From JAEUQQ01 sp963697285 (GTDB lineage Bacteria > Acidobacteriota > Vicinamibacteria > Vicinamibacterales > JAFNAJ01): a stretch of DNA of 64,000 nucleotides. The notes under the pieces are model-generated. The model was not told the DNA's origin. It saw only the letters and a list, made by a program, of their open reading frames with translations, and did not search any database. Where the stretch lies: NCBI GenBank assembly GCA_963697285.1, contig CAVONI010000011.1, forward strand, positions 1,550,001-1,614,000, written 5' to 3'. Both the position numbers and the translations under genes were made by a program. Positions 45,112 to 53,869 of this stretch are shown in pieces. The stretch's first letter is position 1. The number at the start of each line of letters is the position of its first letter.

Positions 45112-46272
45112 GTGCCGCCCACGCGATTTCTTGTGGCAGGAGATCAGTCGAACTTGTATTATCAGCTTGTGCGGACCAAATTGAGAGTCTCCAAACACGA
45201 AAAGATTCGGCAGGCACTGATCGAGGCCATTGCATCCGGCCAATACGAAGTGGGCCAACGCCTTCCGAGCGAATCCGAGTTGGTCAGGACGTTCGAGGCG
45301 TCCCGACCGACCGTGAACCGGGCGTTGCGCGACCTTCAACTCGGCGGGGTCATCGAGCGGCGCGCCGGATCTGGCAGCTACGTGCGAGCCGACGCTGTGG
45401 CGCGCGGGCATGTGTTCGGCCTGCTCATCCCCGAACTGGGCCGCACGGAGATCTTCGAACCCATCTGCCAGGGGATGGCCGAGGCGCAGCATGGCAGCCA
45501 TCACGCGCTCCTCTGGGGCAGCTCGTTGGGCGACTCCTCCAACATCGAGGAGCAGTCGTCGATAGCCTGCCGGCAGTTGATCGCGAAGAAGGTGTCGGGC
45601 GTGTTCTTTGCGCCGGTCGAGCTGACGAATGAGAAGGACGCCATCAACCAGCGAATCGCTGAGCTCTTCGACAAGGCCGGCATTGCGGTGGTGCTTCTCG
45701 ATCGCGACCTGGTGTCGTACCCGCAACGGAGTCGGTACGACCTCGTGGGGATCGACAACCGACGAGCCGGGCACGTCATCACCGCCCACCTGCTGAAGAC
45801 CGGCTGCCAACGAATTGTCTTCGTCTGCCGTCCCCGCTCGGCTCCCACCGTGGACGCGCGGATCAGCGGCTACAAAGAGGCCCTCGCCGAAGCAGGCAGT
45901 GACTTCCAGCCGCGCGTCTGCCGGGTAGAGTTCAACGACGCAGCCGAGGTGCGTGAGATTCTCCAGACGGTGCATCCGGATGGGTTCGTCTGCGCCAACG
46001 ACTTCACCGCGGCGCATCTCCTGAGGACGCTGACCGGGCTTGGCGTGTCTGTTCCGGGCGAAGTCAGGATGGCCGGCATCGACGATGTGAAGTACGCCAG
46101 CCTGCTGTCGGTCCCTCTCACCACGATTCACCAGCCCTGCGCGGCGATCGGGTCGGTTGCCGTGAGCACCATGGTCGAGCGGCTGAATAACCCGTCGCTT
46201 CCGCCGCGCGACATCCTGCTGAACTTCCACCTGGTCGTCCGCGAGTCCTGCGGTTCACGCCAGGCGCAGTGA
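45112..46272 (+). CDS. GntR-type regulator with LacI-like sugar sensor domain
   Basis: About 386 residues, or 367 if the GTG at 45169 is used (start uncertain). Winged helix of GntR family (SKHEKIRQALIEAIASGQYE, RLPSESELVRTFEASRPTVN, GGVIERRAGSGSYV) fused to a periplasmic-binding-protein-like domain (VFGLLIPELGRTEIFEPICQ, GVFFAPVELTNEK, GIDNRRAGHVITAHLL, GFVCANDF, RMAGIDDVKYASLL). This AraR-like architecture makes sugar-responsive repressors. With ROK kinase, oxidoreductase and sucrose phosphorylase nearby, it probably controls the locus. Confidence 0.92.
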   Translation: MPPTRFLVAGDQSNLYYQLVRTKLRVSKHEKIRQALIEAIASGQYEVGQRLPSESELVRTFEASRPTVNRALRDLQLGGVIERRAGSGSYVRADAVARGHVFGLLIPELGRTEIFEPICQGMAEAQHGSHHALLWGSSLGDSSNIEEQSSIACRQLIAKKVSGVFFAPVELTNEKDAINQRIAELFDKAGIAVVLLDRDLVSYPQRSRYDLVGIDNRRAGHVITAHLLKTGCQRIVFVCRPRSAPTVDARISGYKEALAEAGSDFQPRVCRVEFNDAAEVREILQTVHPDGFVCANDFTAAHLLRTLTGLGVSVPGEVRMAGIDDVKYASLLSVPLTTIHQPCAAIGSVAVSTMVERLNNPSLPPRDILLNFHLVVRESCGSRQAQ

Positions 46273-46339
46273 CACGCCTCGCCACGGCGCGCCGCGCCCT
46301 TGTGTCGGCGTCACGGTGAACTGAGCCCGTCGCCGTTCG

Positions 46340-46593
46340 TCAGGCGATCTTCTTTTCTTGCACCTGCCACTGCGGATCACGGCACAACCCGCACGCCGGT
46401 CCCGTCAACAACAGCGCGGCTCGTGCGTCGCCCTCGAGGTGCCAGTCGAGCCAGGCTACGCCCGCCACGCGAACGTGCCGGCATGCGCATCGCCCGGTGA
46501 AGAAGGGCCGGAAGGCCGTGCCGTCGACGTCGCAGCCGGGCCCGCGGGTGCCTGGGCGGAGGTCACCGCCACGATCGACACGAGCAGGGGCAC
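46340..46593 (-). pseudogene. remnant of secreted alpha/beta hydrolase (internal deletion and frameshift)
   Basis: A GTG at 46593 starts a signal peptide (VPLLVSIVAVTSAQA). After ~30 residues the sequence jumps to HAGTFA and, in another frame, VAWLDWHLEGDARAALL and GLCRDPQWQVQEKKIA ending at 46340. The latter is the conserved C-terminus of secreted depolymerase/dienelactone-hydrolase-like enzymes (AWLDWxLKGD ... CGLCRDPxW). The catalytic middle (~200 residues) is missing. It follows the ROK gene on the same strand. Confidence 0.5.
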
Positions 46594-46601
46594 GACAATC
46601 G

Positions 46602-47534
46602 CTAGCCTGGGATGCAGGAAGTCACTTCCCTGTCGCGTGACGCGTCCAGGACCGCGAGGCCGATGGCGATGGCTCCGAGCGGGCCCGCCGCATCCCCGAG
46701 CCCCGGGGGCGTGATCATCGTTGCGAGCGTGTGCTCATCGAGTTCGGGATAGTAGCCGCCGATTAACGGCAGGAGCAGCGACAGGACACGCTCGACGATC
46801 CAGGGGGCGCCTGCCGCGACACCTCCGCCGATCAGGATCTTGTTCGGGGCGAAGCTGTGCAACAACACGGCGAGGTACGCCGCCAGATCTGCGATCACGA
46901 CGTTCCAGCGCGGGTCGTCGGCAGGGACACTGGCCGCGGTGACACCGAACCGGGCGTGCAGGGCCGGCCCTGCCAGGAGGCCCTCCACGCAATCGCGGTG
47001 GAACGGGCAGGTACCGACGAACCCGTCACCGGGTTGCCGCCGCAACAGCAGGTGGCCCAGTTCCGGATGCAGTCGACCGTGCAGCGCACGTCCGCCTTGC
47101 AGGACCCCACCGCCAACGCCTGTACCGAGCGTCAGGTACACGAGGCTGTCGGCTCCGCGTCCGTGCCCCCAGCGATACTCGGCCAGGGCCGCAGCGTTCA
47201 CGTCAGTGTCGATACCGATCGGACACGCGAAATGACGGGCCAACCGGGGCACGACCGCGGTGCCACTCCATCCCGGCTTGGGTGTCGTGCGGATGTATCC
47301 GTAATCATCGGCCGACGGGTCGAGCGTGACCGGCCCGAAGCTGGCCACGCCCAGGGCCGCAAACGGACGCGCTTCCGACCACCGGGTGAGCCCCGCGAGC
47401 AGGCCGGCGAAGGTCGTGTCGGGGTCGCGCGTGGGCACACGCAGTTCGTCGACGATTTCGCCGTCGTGCCAGAGCACGGCGACTGCCTTGGTGCCGCCGA
47501 GCTCTACCCCTGCAATCCGCCCTGCATCGCCCAC
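46602..47534 (-). CDS. ROK family sugar kinase, fructokinase type
   Basis: 310 residues from a GTG at 47534 (GAGAGGG upstream). ATP-binding GVELGGTKAVAVL, catalytic Asp in IGIDTDVNAAALAEYRWGHG, LTLGTGVGGGV, and the zinc motif HPELGHLLLRRQPGD (His161) with GTCPFHRDC (Cys176, His179, Cys182), typical of ROK fructokinases. It would convert fructose to fructose-6-phosphate, matching the fructose released by the sucrose phosphorylase at 49310. Divergent from the Gfo/Idh gene with a 130-bp control region. Confidence 0.9.
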   Translation of the reverse strand: MGDAGRIAGVELGGTKAVAVLWHDGEIVDELRVPTRDPDTTFAGLLAGLTRWSEARPFAALGVASFGPVTLDPSADDYGYIRTTPKPGWSGTAVVPRLARHFACPIGIDTDVNAAALAEYRWGHGRGADSLVYLTLGTGVGGGVLQGGRALHGRLHPELGHLLLRRQPGDGFVGTCPFHRDCVEGLLAGPALHARFGVTAASVPADDPRWNVVIADLAAYLAVLLHSFAPNKILIGGGVAAGAPWIVERVLSLLLPLIGGYYPELDEHTLATMITPPGLGDAAGPLGAIAIGLAVLDASRDREVTSCIPG

Positions 47535-47571
47535 GGTCAGGCCCTCTCAGCTCGCGACTGCAACCCGTAAC

Positions 47572-47607
47572 ATATACAAAGTTGCACACAAGAAAGTATA
47601 CAGATAT
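47572..47607. promoter_or_regulatory. AT-rich operator-like inverted repeat in ROK/Gfo-Idh divergent region
   Basis: TATAC (47573-47577) and GTATA (47596-47600) face each other; TTGTGTGCAACTTTGTATATG on the minus strand resembles CTTGTATTATCAGCTTGTG before the GntR-type regulator. Possible binding site for it. Confidence 0.35.
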
Positions 47608-47664
47608 AGTCCGGCTGTCAATGCAGGATAGCCGTTGTCGAAAGCTACAAAGGAGTGCCTGGCG

Positions 47665-49119
47665 ATGAAGACAGTAGCGGACGGACAGGGACAGACATCG
47701 CGTCGGGGGTTCATCCGGAGCGCGGGAACGGCGGCAGCGGGCGTGCTGATCGTGCCCCGGCATGTCCTCGGGCGCGGCTTCCAGGCCCCCAGCGATCGGC
47801 TCAACGTAGCGGTGGTGGGCTACTCGGTCGGGGGCATGGGCACGCACGACCTCAGGGCACTGCTGGCGGGCGGGAACAACATCGTCGCGCTGTGCGATGT
47901 CGACGAGACCGAGGCGGGCGCTGCACGCCTGAAGGCCCTGTTCGCGGCGCGGCCGGGCTGGGAGGAGACAAGCGCTTTTCTGGACGGTTTTCCCGCCTCC
48001 AGCCGCTATCGCGACTACCGGGTCATGCTGGAAAAGCGCAAGGACATCGACGCGGTGGTCGTGGCAACCCCTGACCACTCGCACGCGGTCATCGCGATGG
48101 CCGCGATGCAGTTGGGCAAGCACGTGCACGTGCAGAAACCGCTGACGCGCACCGTCTCGGAGGCACGGGCCCTCACGGAAGCGGCACGGCGGTACAAGGT
48201 CGTCTCGCAGATGGGCAATCAGGGGCACTCAGGAGAGGGTGTCCGCACCATCCAGGAGTGGATCGACGACGGCGCCATCGGTAAGGTACGTGAAGTGCAC
48301 TGCTGGACGAATCGCCCCATCTGGGCGCAAGGCATGCCGCGGCCGGCGCAGACCCCGGCCGTACCAACCGGCCTCGACTGGGACCTGTGGCTCGGTCCCG
48401 CGCCGGTGCGACCCTATCACCGCGTGTACCACCCGTTCAGCTGGCGGGCGTGGTATGACTTCGGGTGCGGATCGCTGGGCGATATGGGATGTCACGTGAT
48501 GGACGCCGCGTACTCGGTGTTGAAGCTCGGCGCCCCGACGAGCGTGCTCGGGTTCACATCGAAGTTCGTGATGCAGGTCCCGAAACCCGACGGTTCGGTG
48601 GAAGAGACGCCGGTCAAGTATGACGACAGTTTCCCGCCCGCCGCCATTGTTCACTATGCCTTCCCCGCCCGCGGCGACCTCCCCCCGGTGAAGCTCCATT
48701 GGTATGACGGCGGTTTCCAGCCAGAACGCCCCGATGAGCTCGAACCCGATCGACGCATGCCGGGCGGCGGGACGCTGTTTGTCGGCGACAAGGGCAAGCT
48801 GATCTGCGAGTCCTACTCGGGCAGCCCTCGGCTCATCCCCGAAACCGCCATGCAGGCGTACACGCGTCCGCCGAAGACGATTCCCCGGATCACGACGAGC
48901 CACCAGCAGGCCTGGGTCGATGCCATCAAGGGCAAGATCCCGCCGCCAGACGACTTCAATTACGCCGGGCCCTTCACCGAGGCCATCCTGCTCGGCAACG
49001 TGGCGGCGCGTTTCCCGGGGCAGAAACTCGAGTGGGATGGCCCGAACGCGCAGGTCACGAATGTGCCCGAAGCGAATCAGTACGTGCAGCACCAGTATCG
49101 GACGGGATGGTCGCTGTGA
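47665..49119 (+). CDS. Gfo/Idh/MocA oxidoreductase, Tat-exported
   Basis: 484 residues from the ATG at 47665 (AAAGGAGTGCCTGGCG). Tat signal TSRRGFIRSAGTAAAGVLIV, then a Rossmann domain (LNVAVVGYSVGGMGTHDLRA, NIVALCDVDETE, DAVVVATPDHSHAVIAMAAM, GKHVHVQKPLTRTVSEAR) and the bacterial-oxidoreductase C-domain (WDLWLGPAPVRPYHRVYHPF, GSLGDMGCHVMDAAYSVLKL). These exported enzymes act on sugars or polyols in the periplasm. No fixed substrate can be assigned. Confidence 0.92.
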   Translation: MKTVADGQGQTSRRGFIRSAGTAAAGVLIVPRHVLGRGFQAPSDRLNVAVVGYSVGGMGTHDLRALLAGGNNIVALCDVDETEAGAARLKALFAARPGWEETSAFLDGFPASSRYRDYRVMLEKRKDIDAVVVATPDHSHAVIAMAAMQLGKHVHVQKPLTRTVSEARALTEAARRYKVVSQMGNQGHSGEGVRTIQEWIDDGAIGKVREVHCWTNRPIWAQGMPRPAQTPAVPTGLDWDLWLGPAPVRPYHRVYHPFSWRAWYDFGCGSLGDMGCHVMDAAYSVLKLGAPTSVLGFTSKFVMQVPKPDGSVEETPVKYDDSFPPAAIVHYAFPARGDLPPVKLHWYDGGFQPERPDELEPDRRMPGGGTLFVGDKGKLICESYSGSPRLIPETAMQAYTRPPKTIPRITTSHQQAWVDAIKGKIPPPDDFNYAGPFTEAILLGNVAARFPGQKLEWDGPNAQVTNVPEANQYVQHQYRTGWSL

Positions 49120-49196
49120 TCGACGCTCTGCCGCGACATCGCTCATCGATATGACCAATTTGATTCATAGGTCATTACAGAACGGTGACATCTACG

Positions 49197-49226
49197 TTGA
49201 CATCTCACTGAGCAGACGTGTACTGT
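49197..49226 (+). promoter_or_regulatory. possible sigma-70-like promoter of the sucrose phosphorylase operon
   Basis: TTGACA (49197-49202), 18 nt, TACTGT (49221-49226), 84 nt before the GTG start. The -10 is weak. Confidence 0.3.
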
Positions 49227-49309
49227 CCGCCTAATACTGACCGGCGGGTCGCCAAAGGTCACAGCCCCCTTGGTGCACCGCCGGTCAACGCCCGCTTGGA
49301 GTCCATAGC

Positions 49310-50817
49310 GTGAAGAACCAGGTGCAGCTGATCACCTACGTCGACCGGCTGGCAGCCGGTGGGTTTCGCGACCTCGCGACCCTGCTCGCCGGCCGGCTCG
49401 CCGGCGTCTTCGGCGGCGTGCACCTCCTGCCGTTCTTCGATCCGATCGACGGCGCCGACGCCGGGTTCGACCCGATCGATCACACGCAGGTCGACGCCCG
49501 CCTGGGCACGTGGGACGACGTCACGCACGCTCGGCGGCACGGTCGAGCTCGTGGCCGATCTCATCGTCAACCACGCCTCGAGCAGCTCACCGCAGTTCCT
49601 CGACTTCGCGACGCACGGCGCGCGTTCGGCTTACGCCGGCATGTTCCTCACCTACGACCGCGTCTTCCCGCACGGCGCGACGGAGTCGGAGTTGCTCGCC
49701 ATCTATCGCCCGCGTCCCTCGCTGCCGTTCAGCCTGACGACGCTGGCCTCTGGCGAGAAGCGGCATGCTGTGGACCACCTTCACGCCGCAGCAGGTCGAC
49801 ATCGACGTGCGCAATCCCGAGGCGGACGCCTACCTCGAGTCGATCCTGCGCCAGTTCGCCGGCATCTGGCATCCGCATGATCCGGCTCGATGCCGTGGGG
49901 TATGCGATCAAGAAGGCCGGCACGAGCTGCTTCATGATCCCGGAGACGTTCGCGTTCATCGCCGAGCTCACGGCGCGGGCGCACCGGCTGGGGATCGAGG
50001 TGCTCGTCGAGATCCACAGCCACTACCTGAAGCAGATCGAGATCGCGAAGCAGGTCGACTGGGTCTACGACTTCGCGCTGCCGCCGCTCGTGCTGCACGC
50101 GCTCTACACCTGCGATGCCGCGCCGCTGGCGCGCTGGCTCTCGATCAGCCCGCGCAACGCGGTGACCGTGCTCGACACGCACGACGGCATCGGCGTCATC
50201 GACGTGGGCGCCGACGCGTCCGGCACACCCGGCCTCCTCGAACCCGTTGCCATCGATCGCCTGGTGGAGACGCATCCACGCGTTGAGCCGGAATCAGAGC
50301 CGCCAGGCCACCGGCGCGGCGGCGAGCAACCTGGATCTCTACCAGGTCAACTGCACCTTCTACGACGCGCTCGGGCGCAACGACGACGATTACCTGATCG
50401 CGCGCGCCCTGCAGTTCTTCGCCCCCGGCATCCCGCAGGTGTACTACGTGGGCCTGCTGGCCGGCACCAACGACATGGACCTGCTGACCCGCTCGCAGGT
50501 CGGGCGCGACATCAACCGGCACTACTACACGCTTGCGGAAATCGATGCGGCGCTCGCCACGCCCGTCGTTCGGCGACTGATCGACCTGATCCGGTTCCGC
50601 AACACCCACCCGGCATTCGGCGGCGACGTGCGCATCGACACGCCGGACGAGGGTTGCATCGACATCGTCTGGACGTCCGGCGACGATCGGGCCGCACTCC
50701 GGGTTGATCTGCCGGAGCGCACTGCCTGGATCACCTGCACGCGCCCGACGGGCGACGAGAAGTTCCGCGGTACACACCGACACCGGCGCAACGAGCGCCG
50801 CTGCGTCGGCCAACTGA
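49310..50817 (+). CDS. sucrose phosphorylase (GH13), frame broken by five single-base insertions
   Basis: GTG start at 49310 after TTGGAGTC. Continuous similarity can be read across frames: VQLITYVDRLAAGGFRDLAT, GGVHLLPFFDPIDGADAGFD, VELVADLIVNHASSSSPQFL, LWTTFTPQQVDIDVRNPEAD, IRMIRLDAVGYAIKKAGTSC (nucleophile Asp), IEVLVEIHSHYLKQIEIA (acid/base Glu), VTVLDTHDGIGVIDVGADA, ASNLDLYQVNCTFYDALGRN and YYVGLLAGTNDMDLL. Frames change near 49523, 49756, 49873, 50265 and 50764. Removing one base at each gives a 500-residue protein ending at 50817, the normal length. It splits sucrose into glucose-1-phosphate and fructose. Confidence 0.85.
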
Positions 50818-50827
50818 CGAGGCCCGC

Positions 50828-52149
50828 ATGACTGGCACGCGACAAGGACCACCGCAACCTCGCGCTGATCAAGTGCCTGACCTTCCTGATGTTCATGATG
50901 TTCGCGATGACCACCGACTCGGTCGGCGTCATCATCCCGGAGGTCATCAGGGAGTTCGACCTCAGCATGACGGCGGCCGGGGCCTTTCACTACACGAGCA
51001 TGACGGCCATCGCGTTCGCGGGCATCTTGCTCGGCTATCTCGCCGACCGCCTCGGGCGCAAGACGACGATCATCCTGGGCCTCACGCTGTTCGCGGTCAG
51101 TTCGTTCCTGTTCGCCGTCGGCAACTCGTTCTTGTTCTTCCTCGCCTTGCTCGTCGTCTCTGGCGCAGCGATCGGGATCTTCAAGACCGGGGCGCTGGCC
51201 CTGGTGGGCGACATCTCGACGTCCACGCGCGAACACACCGCCACGATGAACACCGTCGAAGGCTTCTTCGCGGTGGGCGCGGTGATCGGCCCGGCGATCG
51301 TCACACGGTTGCTGGCGTGCCGGCTTTTCGTGGAAGTGGCTCTACATCATTGCCGCGGCGATCTGCGTGCTGCTGATCGTCACGGCGCTGCTCGTGAAGT
51401 ACCCCGAGACCGCGCGCACGAGCGATGAGCCGATCGACCTGAAGCGGACGTTCGTCATGATGAAGAGCCCGTATGCCCTCGGGTTCTCGCTCGGGATCTT
51501 CATGTACGTGGCCGTCGAGTGCGCCATCTACGTCTGGATGCCGACGCTGATGGCCGGGTACGCAGGGTCGTTCCCCCTGATGGCGGCGTACGGGATCTCG
51601 ATCTTCTTCGTGCTGCGCGCCGCCGGCCGCTTCCTGGGCTCGGCGGTGCTGGCGAGGTTCAACTGGACGTCCGTGATGGCCGTCTTCAGCCTCGCGATTC
51701 TCGCGTGCTTCATCGGCAGCCTCCTGGGCGGCCTCGCGTATGCCGTCTTCCTGCTGCCGCTGTCGGGGCTGTTCATGTCGATGATCTACCCGACGCTCAA
51801 CTCGAAGGGCATCAGTTGCTTCCCCAAGACGGAGCACGGTGCGGTCGCGGGCGTCATCCTGTTCTTCACCGCGGCCGCAGCGGCCATCGGCCCGCTGGCG
51901 ATGGGAGCCGTCAGCGACACCTTCGGCGGCGCGCGATACGGCTTCGTGCTGGCCGCCGCCTTTGCCGCCCTGTTGTTCGTCGGTCTGCTCCTGAACTGGT
52001 TGTACGACCCTGCGAGGGAGCGTTTGGCACTGGTCGACTCGACGGAGTACGCGCCACGTCGAGTCCTGAGCATGAAGGCACGGCGCCGGGCCGTGCACAC
52101 GTGGGATATTGCCGTCGGCGCTACCGACGGTGCAGGAGCACCAACATGA
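50828..52149 (+). CDS. MFS sugar transporter, frame broken by two single-base insertions
   Basis: Twelve-helix permease. It starts at the ATG 50828, 10 nt after the sucrose phosphorylase end. Correct frame resumes after one extra base near 50840 (DKDHRNLALIKCLTFLMFMM), continues GILLGYLADRLGRKTTIILG (the MFS loop 2-3 motif), and shifts again near 51320, where removal of one base gives LLAAGFSWKWLYIIAAAICV. The second half (SPYALGFSLGIFMYVAVECA, GLFMSMIYPTLNSKGISCFP) resembles FHS-type fucose/hexose permeases. Corrected length 439 residues. It ends in an ATGA overlap with the next gene, so it is co-translated. Confidence 0.85.
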
Positions 52150-53509
52150 GAACGCGTCACACGCTGGTCGTCGTTGCACTACTGGCCACTGTCCTGTCGG
52201 CCCCGCCGGCATGGGCCCAGGCCGCCAACACCCCGGGTCTCAAGGTCGGGGCCTCGAAGGTTGACATCACGCCTGCTCCGAACGAACTGCCGCCCACGTA
52301 CGAAGGGGTCAACGATCCCATCTACTCGCGGGCCATCGTCATCGACAACGGCGAAGACCGGCGCCGTGCTGATCACGGTCGACGTCGGCGGCATGTCTGA
52401 CGACACGTGGAAGAACGTCACGGGCCGGATCGAGAAGGAACTCGGCATTCCGGCCATGAACGTCCTGATCACGGCGACGCACACCCACGCCTCGCCGAGG
52501 CGGCAGGGCACGGGCCTCGACGACCTGATCTTCAAGTCGGCACAGCAGGCCAAGGCCGCGGCGCAGGCCGGCGCGGATCGGTTACGGCACCGGCCAGTCG
52601 TTCATCAACGTCAACCGGAACATCATCGACCGCAAGACCCACGGCTGGTGGGAAGGTCCCAACTACGATGGCCCGTCAGACAAGACCGTCGCGGTCATCA
52701 CCTTCGAGGACCTCGACGGGCAGCCGATCGCCGTCTACTACAACTACGCGATGCACGCGGTGATCCTCGGGCAGCTCGACAAGGTGAGCGGTGACGTCCC
52801 AGGGGCGGCCTCGCGTTACATCGAGGACTCGTTCGACGACAAGATCGTCGCGGTCTGGTCGACCGGTGCGGCAGGCGACCAGAACCCGATCTACTTCCAG
52901 CAGACGTACGACCTTCGCGAGATCCGGATCAAGGACTATGCGAAGCGCGGCGAAGACATCAGCAACGCGATGCCGCCCGGGGGACAGGGCCTGAACAGGC
53001 AGGACCCCACCGTGGCGAGGCTGATGAACCAGCAGAAGCAGATGGCCCTGTCGATGGGCCAGTTCCTCGGCGAGGAAGTGCTGAAGGTCATGCGCGAGAC
53101 CGAGCGGAAGTCGACCAGCGCCCCCATCTACGCAGCGCAGAAGTCCGTGACGTGCCCGGGCCGCGAGCGCACGAACCAGGGCCGCGGGGGCATCGCCGGC
53201 ACCTACAAGGACGGTCCCGACGTCGGCCTCCGCCTGAGCCTGCTGATGATCGACGACATCGCGATCGGTGGCGTGAGCGCCGAGATCTTCAACCTGATCG
53301 CCCAGCGGTTCAAGAAGGAGTCGCCGATGGCCCGGTCCATGGTGGCGACGATCACGAATGGCCGGTCGAGCACCGGCTATATCCCGAACGACGCCGCCTT
53401 CGGCTATCAGACATTCGAGGTGTTGTCGTCGCGCCTGAAGCCCGGGTGCGCCGAGTCGGCCATCGTCAACGGCCTGCTCGACCTGATGGCCGACGCGAAG
53501 AAGCAGTAG
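52146..53509 (+). CDS. neutral ceramidase-like alkaline hydrolase, secreted, two single-base insertions
   Basis: Signal peptide (TLVVVALLATVLSAPPAWA), then the N-terminal domain of neutral/alkaline non-lysosomal ceramidase-like proteins: KVGASKVDITPAPNELPPTY, VLITVDVGGMSDDTWKNV, NVLITATHTHASP (metal-binding His pair), FEDLDGQPIAVYYNYAMHAV, and WSTGAAGDQNP. Breaks near 52356 (NGKTGAVLI after correction) and 52577 (IGYGTGQSFINVNRN) each need one base removed. Corrected length 453 residues. Bacterial members are commonly found near sugar or glycolipid loci; true ceramidase activity is not certain. Confidence 0.8.
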
Positions 53510-53869
53510 GCCGCACCCGGTTCATTCCGCGTGTCGCCGGTCACCACATGGCCGGCGACACCCGCACCGGCGATGCTGCCGGTTCTCCCTGGTGCAGGGG
53601 CTCGCGCCGCCGGGCATTTGCTCTCGCGGTCGGGACCTGCATCCCTGCGGAATCTGTACACCCACGCCCGCGTGCCGCAAACGCCCGACGTCGTTCGCGC
53701 CCGTGAGGGGGCGTGACCGTGCATTGGCCAGGTGTCGGATGCCAGCGAGATCAGGCGGCGTGATCGTGCCGGTGGGTGTCCGTGGACGCGACCCACCGGC
53801 GCGACGCCGCGCAGCCCGCCCCCACCAGCGCGCGACGGGGCGCAGTGCGACACGTCAGGCCCCGTCGGC
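53510..53869. other. intergenic region, nothing recognised
   Basis: GC-rich 360 bp between convergent genes. No credible gene, RNA or repeat seen. Confidence 0.5.

Noticed and set aside
49523..50764. Programmed frameshifting as an explanation for the phosphorylase breaks
   Set aside because: Five sites in one gene without slippery sequences or a common motif is implausible; sequence error or decay fits better.
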